Source: Bacteroidota bacterium (GTDB lineage Bacteria; Bacteroidota; Bacteroidia; Chitinophagales; Chitinophagaceae). Taken from it: a stretch of DNA of 48,919 nucleotides. Location: positions 1 through 48,919 of the forward strand of contig JAEZDC010000056.1 in assembly GCA_023429825.1 (NCBI GenBank), given 5' to 3'. The notes below the pieces were generated by a model. That model ran no database searches and was not told the DNA's origin. It was given only the letters and a program-made list of their open reading frames with translations. Numbering within the stretch: position 1 is the stretch's first letter; every line of letters starts with the position of its first letter. Below, piece after piece: positions 1 through 8,902 of this stretch. Both the position numbers and the translations under genes were made by a program.

Positions 1-1040
1 GTCTCATACTGATAAGTATTTTTTAAATAAGTGCGTACATCATTCAAAAAAGTTTCTGTAGGTCGGGCTATGTTCGGGCTACTACCAAAAGGTGCAGAAG
101 AAGTCGCCGCAACATTCAACTGGCCAGGGCTCACTCTTTTACCTTGCTCCGCATTCATGAAGAAGAAGAGCTTATTCTTAATGATTGGTCCGCCAAAACG
201 GAATCCGATCGTTTTATCTTCAAGGTTCTGGCGGGCCAATGCAGCGTTGTGCGCTACTTTATTACCCTGCATCTTTTCATTTCTCCAGAACATGTAAGCA
301 GAACCCGAAAACTGGTTCGTACCAGAACGGGTAACGGCATTGATAGAACTACCAATGAAACCTGATTGTCTTACATCATAAGGAGCAATATTGATAGATA
401 TCTCGCTTAACGCATCTAATGAAATTGGAGAACCATTGGCTGGAAGATTACCGCCAATACCGAAAGTGTTGTTGAAATCCGATCCATCCACAGTAATATA
501 ATTCTGCCTGTAGTTACCACCTGCAATAGCACCCTGGCTTGTTGAGGAAGCCTGTGGTGTTAAACGGGTAAGATCATTCAGGCTTCTGGTTACGCTGGGC
601 ATCGTATTGATCTGCCTTGTGTTTACGTGTGTTACGGAGCCGGTTCTGTTCGCATTTAAAACAGAGTTCCTGTTAGCTGCGGTTACCTGCACCCCGGTGA
701 TTGTTGTTGACGTTTCATCAAGTGGCGTATTCAATACGTATGGTTCACCTAGTTTGAGATAGATCTCATCGATCGTTTGTGTTTTATATCCCACAAAAGA
801 TATTTCTATCTTATATGGTCCACCAACTCTCATATTATTAATGGTGAAGTTTCCATCAGCTCTTGAAGCAGTAGTATATACTGTTCCTGATGGCTGGTGA
901 GTGGCTTTTACCGTTGCGCCCACCAGGCCTTTGCCTGCAGCAGTTACATTACCGGTAAGACTACTCGTTGTTACTTGTGCAAATATTCCTGCAACAGGAA
1001 TCAGCACTGCAAAAAGCAAGTACAGAATTTTCTTAAGCAT
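1..1040 (-). CDS. Oar-like TonB-dependent receptor, 5' part
   Basis: The reading frame runs off the left edge, so only the first ~346 residues are present. It starts at the ATG at 1040 with a signal peptide (MLKKILYLLFAVLIP, probable cleavage after GIFA). A carboxypeptidase-regulatory-like domain follows at about 25-105 (LTGNVTAAGKGLVGATV, then FVGYKT). A TonB plug domain comes next, with SLNDLTRLTP, YITVDGSDF, DALSEISIN and SSINAVTRSGTNQFSG, then the first barrel strands (GFRFGGPIIKNKLFFF). This order matches the large Oar/TonB receptors of Bacteroidota, usually about 1000 residues long, which import ligands or form adhesive outer-membrane proteins. No SusD partner is visible on this side. 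The start is well supported by the signal peptide; the substrate is unknown. Confidence 0.9.
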   Translation of the reverse strand, partial: MLKKILYLLFAVLIPVAGIFAQVTTSSLTGNVTAAGKGLVGATVKATHQPSGTVYTTASRADGNFTINNMRVGGPYKIEISFVGYKTQTIDEIYLKLGEPYVLNTPLDETSTTITGVQVTAANRNSVLNANRTGSVTHVNTRQINTMPSVTRSLNDLTRLTPQASSTSQGAIAGGNYRQNYITVDGSDFNNTFGIGGNLPANGSPISLDALSEISINIAPYDVRQSGFIGSSINAVTRSGTNQFSGSAYMFWRNEKMQGNKVAHNAALARQNLEDKTIGFRFGGPIIKNKLFFFMNAEQGKRVSPGQLNVAATSSAPFGSSPNIARPTETFLNDVRTYLKNTYQYE

Positions 1041-1257
1041 AGTTTGGAATTTTCTGTCGCAAAGAAAATTGAAAAATCTCTGTTGTTAGTAACATAATGT
1101 TAACAATTCATTACCTTTTGTGAGGAGATATGCAGCCTTTTTTCAGCATGAATTCTGATTATATTTTACAATCTTATTATCAGTCAATTAAGCCATTCTG
1201 CTTTTCGAAAATTCTGTTGGTAGCTCTTACGCTATTTTTGCCTGTAATATTTTGATT

Positions 1258-2472
1258 ATGTTGAATACCATCGAGAGTGCTATTGAAGATATCCGCAATG
1301 GGAAAATGGTAATTGTAGTAGATGATGCTGATAGGGAGAATGAAGGAGATTTTATAATCGCTGCCGACCACGTTACACCTGAAGTGATCAACTTCATGAG
1401 TAAAGAAGGAAGGGGTTTGATCTGCGCTGCCATAACTGAAGAAAGATGCCGCCAACTCCAACTGGAGCCTATGGTGGTTTCGAATACATCATTACACGAA
1501 ACTGCTTTTACTGTCTCGGTTGATCTGATCGCAGATGATACCAGCACCGGTATCTCTGCACACGACAGGTCAAGAACGATTCATGCCTTAGTTGATCCTG
1601 CAACACAACCAAAAGATCTCGGAAGACCCGGACATATTTTTCCACTACGTGCAAAAGATGGCGGTGTGTTAAGAAGGGCCGGCCATACAGAAGCTACGAT
1701 CGATCTTGCAAGACTGGCCGGTTTGAATCCTGCAGGTGTATTGGTAGAGATCATGAATGAAGATGGTACCATGGCTCGTTTACCACAATTGCTTGAGCTT
1801 GCTAAAAAGTTTGATGTTAAGATCATCTCAATAAAGGATCTGATCGAGTATCGTTTGAAAGGTGATTGCCTGGTTGAAGAAGTAGTGAGAGTAGATATGC
1901 CTACTAAATATGGCAGTTTCAAGCTGGTTGCTTTTAAAGAAAAACTGAACGGTGGTGAACATCTTGCCTTGATTAAAGGAACATGGCAAAAAGATGAACC
2001 GATCCTGACCCGTGTACACAGTAGTTGTTTTACCGGTGATATTTTATCAAGTCTGCGTTGTGATTGCGGAGATCAATTGCACAAAGCCATGCAGATGGTA
2101 GAAAAAGAAGGCAAAGGTGTTATTCTTTACATGAACCAGGAAGGAAGGGGAATAGGATTGATCAATAAACTGAAAGCGTATAAACTGCAGGAAGAAGGAA
2201 TGGATACGGTGGAAGCAAACCTGCACCTGGGCTTTGGTATGGATGAAAGAGATTATGGTACCGGTGCACAGATCCTTCGCCAATTGGGTGCCACCAAACT
2301 CAAATTGATGAGTAATAATCCTCGTAAAAGAGCCGGATTAAAAGGCTACGGAATTGAGATAGTAGATATTGTTGCGATAGAAGTTGCACCTAATCCTCAT
2401 AATGAAAATTATCTCCGCACTAAAAGAGATAAGCTGGGCCACGAGATTCTCATCGAAAAAGAAGGACTATAG
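1258..2472 (+). CDS. ribBA: Bifunctional 3,4-DHBP synthase / GTP cyclohydrolase II
   Basis: Riboflavin biosynthesis enzyme of 404 residues that combines both entry reactions. The N-terminal half makes 3,4-dihydroxy-2-butanone 4-phosphate from ribulose 5-phosphate; the C-terminal half opens GTP. The RibB part shows DDADRENEGDF near residues 22-32, the acidic metal-binding loop, and GRPGHIFPLRA with RAGHTEA. The RibA part shows the zinc-site cysteines in HSSCFTGDILSSLRCDCG and the NQEGRGIGL motif. The ATG at 1258 is preferred over the in-frame TTG at 1252 because the family starts right before the TIESAIEDIRNGKMV helix. Full length for the family. No FMN riboswitch was recognised in the 200 bases upstream. 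It is divergent from the receptor gene and convergent with the ABC-F gene. Confidence 0.95.
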   Translation: MLNTIESAIEDIRNGKMVIVVDDADRENEGDFIIAADHVTPEVINFMSKEGRGLICAAITEERCRQLQLEPMVVSNTSLHETAFTVSVDLIADDTSTGISAHDRSRTIHALVDPATQPKDLGRPGHIFPLRAKDGGVLRRAGHTEATIDLARLAGLNPAGVLVEIMNEDGTMARLPQLLELAKKFDVKIISIKDLIEYRLKGDCLVEEVVRVDMPTKYGSFKLVAFKEKLNGGEHLALIKGTWQKDEPILTRVHSSCFTGDILSSLRCDCGDQLHKAMQMVEKEGKGVILYMNQEGRGIGLINKLKAYKLQEEGMDTVEANLHLGFGMDERDYGTGAQILRQLGATKLKLMSNNPRKRAGLKGYGIEIVDIVAIEVAPNPHNENYLRTKRDKLGHEILIEKEGL

Positions 2473-2521
2473 GAACCTTATAGGGATGTTATAGGGTTCT
2501 TATAGGGATTTTATAGGGATT
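2467..2521. repeat. 11-bp tandem repeat beginning in the ribBA stop codon
   Basis: Five consecutive 11-base units occur at 2467-2477, 2478-2488, 2489-2499, 2500-2510 and 2511-2521. The last four all begin TTATAGGG; the first is a degenerate copy (CTATAGGAACC) that contains the ribBA TAG stop. The last two units are identical (TTATAGGGATT). No function is known to me. Confidence 0.85.
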
Positions 2522-2577
2522 TTCATTGTGCCTTCCTTCGCCTTTGATTCGCATCTGGGTCGTATCTGGCTTTACTC

Positions 2578-2601
2578 TCCTTCGCTAAGAAAGACGAAGG
2601 A
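2578..2601 (+). other. Hairpin downstream of ribBA
   Basis: A perfect 7-bp inverted repeat, TCCTTCG and CGAAGGA, is separated by 10 bases. No T-run follows, so it is not a typical intrinsic terminator. It may protect the ribBA transcript 3' end. Apart from this, the 11-bp repeats and the ABC-F terminator, nothing is seen between ribBA and 2722. Confidence 0.4.
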
Positions 2602-2656
2602 TGACCGAACCAGACCCTAACGAGGCCCTAACAACTTCCTTCCTCAGCTCATGCTA

Positions 2657-2682
2657 ACAAAAAAGCCCCGCAACACAGGGCT
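2657..2682 (-). terminator. Intrinsic terminator of the ABC-F gene
   Basis: Read on the minus strand, the stem AGCCC/GGGCT (2664-2668 with 2678-2682) is followed by a run of six T (TTTTTTG). It lies 40 bases past the stop of the minus-strand ABC-F gene. Confidence 0.8.
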
Positions 2683-2722
2683 CATTTTCATTTGCTAATT
2701 ATTTCATCTGCTAATTTGCTAA

Positions 2723-4354
2723 TTAATGATACATCTCCTGCCTCAACTCCTGCACTCGTTTATCCTCCATATACTCATCAAAGGTCATTAAGCGATCGAT
2801 GATCCCTTTAGGTGTCAATTCAATTACACGGTTCGCTACTGTTTGCATAAATGTATGGTCATGCGAAGTGAGCAAAACGATACCGGGAAATACCTGGCAA
2901 CCATCATTAAAGCTCTGGATGCTTTCAAGGTCAAGGTGGTTGGTCGGTTGGTCAAGCACAATTACGTTAGGATTCTGCAACATCATCCTGCTGATCATAC
3001 AACGCACTTTTTCTCCTCCGCTCAGCACATTTGTTTTCTTCATGATATCATCTCCGCTGAACAACATCTTCCCTAAAAATCCTCTTAAGAATGGTTCATC
3101 TGCATCCGTAACATGAGGTGGTACATATTGACGCAGCCATTCCATCAATGTCAGGCTATTCTCAAAGAATTCGGCATTCTCGAAAGGCAAATAGGCTTTA
3201 GTGATCGTGGTTCCCCATTCGAATGTCCCTTTATCTGCAGTTACCCCATGGCTGTTATTAATGATCTCGAAGAAGGCTGTTACGGCCAAAGGATCTTTAC
3301 TCAGGAAAGCGATCTTCTCTCCTTTGTTCACGCTGAACGTAACGTCTTTAAATAAAGTTCTTCCCTCTACTTTTTTCTCCAGCTTCTCAACGTTCAATAT
3401 CTGGTTACCTACTTCTCTTTGTGGTTGGAAGATAATCCCGGGATATTTCCTGTTAGATGGTTCGATCTCTTCGATCGTTAACTTCTCCAATGCTTTCTTT
3501 CTCGATGTTGCCTGTTTGCTCTTAGATGCGTTTGCAGAGAATCGTGCAATGAAATCGATCAAAGCCTGTCGTTTCTCTTCCACCTTTTTATTCTTATCCG
3601 TCAACTGACGAGCCATCAATTGCGATGATTCATACCAGAAAGTATAGTTACCTGTAAATACTTTGATCTTCTGCCTGTCAACATCCGCCACATGCGTACA
3701 TACCTGGTCTAAGAAGTGACGGTCGTGGCTCACTACCAAAACGATGTTCTCATAATCAGCTAAGAAATCTTCCAACCATCCAATGGTTTCTATATCCAAC
3801 CCGTTGGTAGGCTCATCCAATAACAGGATATCAGGATTACCAAACAAGGCCTGTGCAAGCAACACTCTCACCTTTAAATTTCCCGGGATATCTCTCAGCA
3901 ACATCTGGTGATATTCCTCTCCCACTCCCAAACTACTCAATAAACTCCCGGCATTGCTTTCTGCTTCGTAACCACCCATCTCGCCAAACTCTGCTTCCAG
4001 TTCAGCAGCTTTCATTCCATCTTCTTCACTAAAATCTTCTTTGGCATATATCGCTTCACGGTCATGCATCACTTCCCATAATTTTTTATGACCCATCAGC
4101 ACTGTATTCAACACATGTATCTCGTCAAATTCAAAATGGTTCTGGCGCAATACGGCCATCCGCTCACCAGGGCCGATCTCTACCTGGCCTTTATTTGGCT
4201 CGATCTCACCACTCAATATTTTAAGGAATGTGGATTTACCCGCCCCATTAGCGCCGATCACTCCATAACAATTGCCCTTGATGAAGTTGATATTCACTTC
4301 ATCAAACAAAACTCTCTTACCAAACGATAGCGTTATATTCTTTACACTTAACAT
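2723..4354 (-). CDS. ABC-F family ATPase, YbiT/YkpA type
   Basis: Cytosolic protein with two ABC domains and no membrane part, of the ribosome-associated ABC-F family. It has 543 residues from the ATG at 4354, which begins the first domain (MLSVKNITLSFGKRV). An in-frame extension upstream to 4462 adds 36 residues unlike the family and is not used. Domain 1 has Walker A GANGAGKST and Walker B LLLDEPTNGLD, but its signature reads IPGNLKVRV rather than LSGGE. Domain 2 has a degenerate Walker A (FLSKDPLAVTAF), a normal LSGGEKVR signature and VLDQPTNHLD, with Gln at the usual catalytic Glu. Degenerate second Walker A motifs are known in YbiT/YkpA-type members; the Gln deserves a check. The exact role on the ribosome is not deducible. 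Confidence 0.92.
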   Translation of the reverse strand: MLSVKNITLSFGKRVLFDEVNINFIKGNCYGVIGANGAGKSTFLKILSGEIEPNKGQVEIGPGERMAVLRQNHFEFDEIHVLNTVLMGHKKLWEVMHDREAIYAKEDFSEEDGMKAAELEAEFGEMGGYEAESNAGSLLSSLGVGEEYHQMLLRDIPGNLKVRVLLAQALFGNPDILLLDEPTNGLDIETIGWLEDFLADYENIVLVVSHDRHFLDQVCTHVADVDRQKIKVFTGNYTFWYESSQLMARQLTDKNKKVEEKRQALIDFIARFSANASKSKQATSRKKALEKLTIEEIEPSNRKYPGIIFQPQREVGNQILNVEKLEKKVEGRTLFKDVTFSVNKGEKIAFLSKDPLAVTAFFEIINNSHGVTADKGTFEWGTTITKAYLPFENAEFFENSLTLMEWLRQYVPPHVTDADEPFLRGFLGKMLFSGDDIMKKTNVLSGGEKVRCMISRMMLQNPNVIVLDQPTNHLDLESIQSFNDGCQVFPGIVLLTSHDHTFMQTVANRVIELTPKGIIDRLMTFDEYMEDKRVQELRQEMYH

Positions 4355-4498
4355 GCTGCTGCTTATTTTAACCGATTTTTTCGGGAGGCAAAAGTAAGGG
4401 AAATCAAATGCCAGATAAGCATACACCTGATTTTTGACCTCAGTCATTGAAAGCCAATCCAATCACATCTTCCTTATCTTAGGGCTTTAATATCAACT

Positions 4499-5851
4499 AT
4501 GAGAAAGCTGATCTTATTTTTCACTCTTACCAACCTTATTTTTTCTGCAGGTGCACAGGTGATCATTCACCGTGATAGCGAGATCGAACAGATGGTCAAA
4601 GAAGTCTCTTCTGATTCTTTGAAGAGTTCTATCTATTCGATGGTAAGTTTTGGAACCCGCAATACTTTAAGTACGCAAACAGATCCTAAACGTGGAATCG
4701 GTGCAGCGAGGAATTGGGTGCTGGGTAAGTTTAATGAGTTTGCAAAACAATCCGGTGGAAGATTAACCGCTTTCATTGACACCACTACTTTACAAAAAGA
4801 TGGAAGAAGAGTGGATACACCCACACTTTTGGGTAATGTAGTAGCTACTCTAAAAGGTACTGACCCTAATGACAACCGTGTATTTATCATCAGCGGTCAC
4901 TTAGATAATATGCGCAGTAGCGTGATGGATCGTATTGGCGATGCTCCAGGTGCTAACGATGATGCCAGCGGTGTGGCTGCAGTGATCGAATGTGCAAGGA
5001 TCATGAGTAAAAGATCTTTTCCTGCAACTGTAATCTTTGTTGCAGTGAGCGGCGAAGAGCAAGGTTTACTCGGTGCCAACTTCATGGCAGAAAAAGCTAA
5101 AAAAGAGAACTGGAATATTGAAGGCGTATTGAACAATGATATCATGGGCAGTAATCATAGCAACGAAACAAATATCATTGACAACACGAAGATCAGGGTA
5201 TTCAGCGAAGGCATATCTGTTTTAGATACAGGTAGAGTGGCCACTCAACTTCGCAATCTTGGCTTAGAGAATGATGGTAAGGCAAGGCAACTGGCACGTT
5301 ATGTTAAAGAGATCGGCGAAAGATATGTACCCAATCTTGAAGTAGTGATGATATATCGAAACGATAGATTCTTAAGAGGCGGTGATCATTCTCCTTTTGT
5401 ACAAAGAGGTTTTGCAGCAGTTCGTTTTACAGAGATGAATGAGAACTATTATCGTCAGCACCAGGATGTAAGGGTGGAAAACGGCATTCATTATGGTGAT
5501 CTTCCCGAGTTCATGGATTTTGAATACCTCAGAAAGAATACAGCGATGAACCTGAGTAACCTCGCTAATCTTTCAAAGTCTCCATCAATGCCACAGGATG
5601 TTATGATCGATGTAAGAAGATTGACCAACAATACCATCCTCAACTGGAAAGCACCGAAGTCGGGCAAAGTGAAAGGTTATTACGTTTTGATGAGAGAAAC
5701 TACCAGCCCTGTCTGGCAGAAGAAATTTTTCACTACTGAAAACACGATGACGCTACCGCACTCTAAGGACAATTATTTCTTTGCAGTTCAATCGGTAAGT
5801 GAAACAGGCAATGAAAGTTTACCGAAGGTCCCTACACCTTTACAACGTTAA
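4499..5851 (+). CDS. Secreted M28-family zinc peptidase with C-terminal Fn3-like domain
   Basis: Exported metallopeptidase of 450 residues. The signal peptide is at 1-19 (ends FSAGA before Q20). The catalytic domain carries the M28 ligand set: H134 in SGHLDN, D154 in GANDDASG, E186/E187 in SGEEQG, D214 in NNDIMG and H297 in GGDHSPF. M28 enzymes are aminopeptidases or related di-zinc hydrolases. The last ~85 residues look like a fibronectin type III or similar beta-sandwich (ILNWKAPKSGKVKGYYV). The ATG at 4499 sits at the signal peptide. It is divergent from the ABC-F gene, and the esterase gene follows on the same strand. The peptide substrate is unknown. Confidence 0.92.
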   Translation: MRKLILFFTLTNLIFSAGAQVIIHRDSEIEQMVKEVSSDSLKSSIYSMVSFGTRNTLSTQTDPKRGIGAARNWVLGKFNEFAKQSGGRLTAFIDTTTLQKDGRRVDTPTLLGNVVATLKGTDPNDNRVFIISGHLDNMRSSVMDRIGDAPGANDDASGVAAVIECARIMSKRSFPATVIFVAVSGEEQGLLGANFMAEKAKKENWNIEGVLNNDIMGSNHSNETNIIDNTKIRVFSEGISVLDTGRVATQLRNLGLENDGKARQLARYVKEIGERYVPNLEVVMIYRNDRFLRGGDHSPFVQRGFAAVRFTEMNENYYRQHQDVRVENGIHYGDLPEFMDFEYLRKNTAMNLSNLANLSKSPSMPQDVMIDVRRLTNNTILNWKAPKSGKVKGYYVLMRETTSPVWQKKFFTTENTMTLPHSKDNYFFAVQSVSETGNESLPKVPTPLQR

Positions 5852-5901
5852 TTAACACTCTTATGCGCCATCGTCATATTAGTTTTACGGCTATTGTTAA
5901 T

Positions 5902-6753
5902 ATGAAAACGCTATTGGTATTCTATATGGCTTTGATGACTGTGGGCAACGTGAGTTGCAAGAAAAAAGATTCTACAAATAACAATACAATATCGGCACTG
6001 GAGTTAAAAGACGTTAGTTACGGCAGCGATCCTGCACAGAAGATGGATGTGTACCTGCCTGCAAACCGTTCTTCATCCAATACAAAAGCACTTGTGCTCA
6101 TTCACGGCGGTGCATGGATCAGTGGTGACAAAGCAGATTTCAATGATGTGATCACTGCCTTGAAACCATTGCTTCCTGATTTTGCTTTCTTCAATATTAA
6201 TTATCGCCTCGCTGCTTTTCCAAATGTGAATGTTTGGCCCACACAGGTGAATGATGTGAACGCAGCACTCAGCTTCATCAACTCCAAAGCAAGTGATTAC
6301 TTGGTAAATACTTCAAAGATGGGTATAGGTGGTGCCAGTGCTGGTGCGCATCTTGCATTGATCAAAGCATATCAATCGCCGGCAAACTTCAAAGCGGTAG
6401 CTGATCTGTTTGGACCAACCGATATGAAGGACATGTACAACAGCAACCCTTCCTATCAAATGGTTTTAGGATTGTTCATGAGCGGTACGCCTACCGCTAA
6501 TCCGTCAGCCTATACATCTGCAAGTCCTTTGTACATGGTGAATACCAACACCCCACCGACGATCATTTTTCATGGCACATTAGATAACCTGGTACCCGTG
6601 CATCAAAGCGATAGCCTGAATAACAGGCTCGCCAATTTCAACATCACCAGGCAATATGTGAAATATGTAGGCGCAGGTCATGGATGGACAGGTAGTGATC
6701 TTACCGATACTTATCTTAAACTTGCAGCCTTTATCAAACAGCACGTTCAGTAA
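5902..6753 (+). CDS. Lipoprotein alpha/beta-hydrolase (esterase)
   Basis: Predicted lipid-anchored serine hydrolase of about 283 residues. The ATG at 5902 is preferred over an in-frame ATG at 5863 because it begins a clean type II signal peptide (MKTLLVFYMALMT...VSC|KKK). The oxyanion motif HGGAW, the nucleophile motif GGASAGAH (Ser in G-A-S-A-G), a late Asp (HGTLDNLVPVH) and a His (GAGHGWTG) make a complete triad as in the BD-FAE / carboxylesterase branch. Substrate unknown; acylated sugars or feruloyl-like esters are typical for relatives. The stop overlaps the next start by one base (TAATG), so translation is probably coupled to the acetyltransferase. Confidence 0.88.
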   Translation: MKTLLVFYMALMTVGNVSCKKKDSTNNNTISALELKDVSYGSDPAQKMDVYLPANRSSSNTKALVLIHGGAWISGDKADFNDVITALKPLLPDFAFFNINYRLAAFPNVNVWPTQVNDVNAALSFINSKASDYLVNTSKMGIGGASAGAHLALIKAYQSPANFKAVADLFGPTDMKDMYNSNPSYQMVLGLFMSGTPTANPSAYTSASPLYMVNTNTPPTIIFHGTLDNLVPVHQSDSLNNRLANFNITRQYVKYVGAGHGWTGSDLTDTYLKLAAFIKQHVQ

Positions 6754-7196
6754 TGGATTTTACCTGCAAAGCTTTCGACCAATTATCGCCTAAAGAATTA
6801 TACGAGATCATCTGGTTGCGCAATGAAGTGTTTGTAGTAGAACAAAACTGCGTGTTCCAGGACGCAGATCATAAAGATCATTACGCTTATCATTTTATGG
6901 GATGGATCAATGATGATCTTGTCGCATATACACGTTTATTACCTGCGGGGAAATATTATCAAGAGATGAGTATTGGAAGAGTAGTTACCTCACCTAAGTA
7001 CAGGAGAAGCGGCTTGGGAAAAGAGTTGATGACCGCATCTATATCCAAATGCTTTGAACTGTTTGGAGAAGGGCCTATTAAGATCGGGGCACAACTCTAC
7101 CTCAAAGATTTTTATGGAAGTTTCGGCTTTGTTCAATGCGGTGATGTATATGATGAAGACGGTATCGATCACATTCACATGCTACGGCAACCATAA
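6753..7196 (+). CDS. ElaA-like GNAT acetyltransferase
   Basis: A 147-residue GNAT protein. It matches the ElaA family: LRNEVFVVEQNCVFQDAD near 23-40, then the acetyl-CoA site IGRVVTSPKYRRSGLGKELM at about 74-93 and the late IGAQLYLKDFYGSFGF strand-helix. ElaA-like proteins acetylate small amines or protein N-termini; the target here is unknown. Start overlaps the esterase stop (TAATG), suggesting a two-gene unit. Confidence 0.88.
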   Translation: MDFTCKAFDQLSPKELYEIIWLRNEVFVVEQNCVFQDADHKDHYAYHFMGWINDDLVAYTRLLPAGKYYQEMSIGRVVTSPKYRRSGLGKELMTASISKCFELFGEGPIKIGAQLYLKDFYGSFGFVQCGDVYDEDGIDHIHMLRQP

Positions 7197-7330
7197 TTCA
7201 ACAGCCGGTTAAAGGAAACATAAATCCTTTTTTCTAACTCAAAGTTTCCGCAAATCGTTTTATTTTACATCTCTCCTACTTCAACCATATTTCCAACTTC
7301 TACCACCGGTTGATTTAAACCTTTTATTCT

Positions 7331-8521
7331 ATGCAGGAAAACATTTCGCTTTCCCAGAGGGAGAGTTATACACCAACATCCTTTGAAAAATTTTTATGGT
7401 GGTTGGCTACGGCCGAAAAGGAGTTACTAAAAGATTGTACGGTTGACAGGAACCGGTATTCAATTATCGGGTTAACAGTGATGGGAACATGGTTATTCGC
7501 CACGCTGGCATGGACCTATTTCTTCAGCACTGTTGTGCATTGGTATGCAGCCATTCCACTCGGGGTTTTTATGGGAGCGATCATCCTTGGTATTGACAGG
7601 GCGCTTATCAAAGGCATCGATAAATACAACAAAAGAAAGTTCTGGCCTTTCCTATTTCGTGGCTTGCTGGCAACAGTCATTGGTGTGTTCATGGCGCAGC
7701 CTGCATTGCTATACTTATTCAATAAAGAGGTACAGCTACAGATCTCATTAGATAACGAACAAAAGAAACGCGTTAAGAGAGCACAACAGGATACATTATA
7801 TGTATTGCAGAAAAATGAATTGATCAAGCGAAAGCAATCATTACAACAACAACTCGATACCAAGTACCAGGAAGTATCCACTGCAAGAGAAAACTTTATC
7901 GCTGAAACAGATGGAACAGGTGGAAGTGGTAAGATAGGGTTAGCCAATATCGCTAAGGCCAAGCAAAATGAATATCAGAAACTAGATGCTGAATACCAGC
8001 AAATGGAACAGAGCATCAGGCCGCAAATAAGATCAACAGATAGCTCGTTGTCAGCCATTGAAACTTCCATACAGAATGAACAAAAAGCTTTTGATGCTTT
8101 ATTGAATGATGGATTCCTCACAAGGATAGAAGCACTGAATAATCTCGTGAAAACGAACACTGCACTTCAATTCCGGTATTATTTACTGGTGATCATTCTT
8201 TTATTGATAGAACTAATGCCTGTGATCGCAAAGACATTGTTACCCGCAGGTGTGTATGATGAAAAAGTAAGATTGCGCCAGGAACTGGAAGCTGCGATTG
8301 CAGAAAGCAATAACCAGAAAGAAAAGGAATTGAAGGAGCTATATAACCAAATGGCCTTCGAGCAGGACAAAGAATTTCTCCGTGCTTTCTTTGACGACAG
8401 CCAGAAAGAGCGAAGACAAAGGCTGGGTGAAGAACTGAGTAAGTGGAAAGCTGAAGGCGGAAGCTTTGATAGTTTCTGGAATAAGATAAAAAGAGATATG
8501 CTCACCAAGCAGGAAGCTTAA
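7331..8521 (+). CDS. DUF4407 membrane protein
   Basis: Integral membrane protein of 396 residues with the DUF4407 layout. Hydrophobic segments lie near 44-66, 70-87, 107-130 and 281-300. A long charged coiled-coil region occupies about 133-275 between TM3 and TM4, and a charged cytoplasmic tail lies at 302-396. The family motif LGIDRALIKG sits at 86-95. The function of DUF4407 is not established. It has its own ATG after a 134-base spacer and no obvious operon partner. Confidence 0.85.
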   Translation: MQENISLSQRESYTPTSFEKFLWWLATAEKELLKDCTVDRNRYSIIGLTVMGTWLFATLAWTYFFSTVVHWYAAIPLGVFMGAIILGIDRALIKGIDKYNKRKFWPFLFRGLLATVIGVFMAQPALLYLFNKEVQLQISLDNEQKKRVKRAQQDTLYVLQKNELIKRKQSLQQQLDTKYQEVSTARENFIAETDGTGGSGKIGLANIAKAKQNEYQKLDAEYQQMEQSIRPQIRSTDSSLSAIETSIQNEQKAFDALLNDGFLTRIEALNNLVKTNTALQFRYYLLVIILLLIELMPVIAKTLLPAGVYDEKVRLRQELEAAIAESNNQKEKELKELYNQMAFEQDKEFLRAFFDDSQKERRQRLGEELSKWKAEGGSFDSFWNKIKRDMLTKQEA

Positions 8522-8577
8522 CGCTGTATTCCATATTCTTCATTTGAGCATATTTATCGCCTTCAACGTTCAAGAGT

Positions 8578-8850
8578 ATTGCTCTTTGTATCATTCCATA
8601 CTCACTTTACGCAGTGTTATTCTCCCATTACAAAGGTTCGTTCTCCCTTTGCAAGGGTTTATTCTCCCTTCGAGGGCTTTTATGCACTCTTCGCAACCAT
8701 CCATTCTCCCTTTATGCAATGGTGTGCTCACCTGGGCAGGTTCTATACGTGCATCGATAGATTCTTTGCGCCCTTTCCAACCGGTTGTGCAATTATCGAA
8801 GGATTTTGTGCAGAATTCAATACATTCTATGCGTACATCGAAGCCTGATA
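8578..8850. repeat. Degenerate 21-bp tandem array, ~13 units
   Basis: Units can be read in register every 21 bases from 8578 (8578, 8599, 8620, 8641, 8662, 8683, 8704, 8725, 8746, 8767, 8788, 8809, 8830). T at unit position 9 is present in all 13, T at position 1 in 12 and C at position 3 in 12. Units 3, 4, 5 and 7 all start TTCTCCC. Because 21 is a multiple of three, plus-strand frames stay open across the array and give heptad-like peptides, but no start or family supports a gene. It fills the gap between the DUF4407 and Ldh genes (8522-8902). Confidence 0.8.
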
Positions 8851-8902
8851 CCGCTTATGTAACTTGAAAAAATGGATCATTTGAAGAGAATATCCCTTAA
8901 TC

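Noticed and set aside
1100..1257. FMN riboswitch upstream of ribBA
   Set aside because: The conserved core and multi-helix layout were not seen in the leader.
4355..4462. N-terminal extension of the ABC-F protein
   Set aside because: The 36 extra residues do not fit the family, which starts at the first strand of ABC domain 1 (ATG at 4354).
8544..8867. Open frames across the 21-bp array on the plus strand
   Set aside because: They are open because the unit is a multiple of three and low in stops; more than one frame is open, no family matches and no start context supports any one of them.
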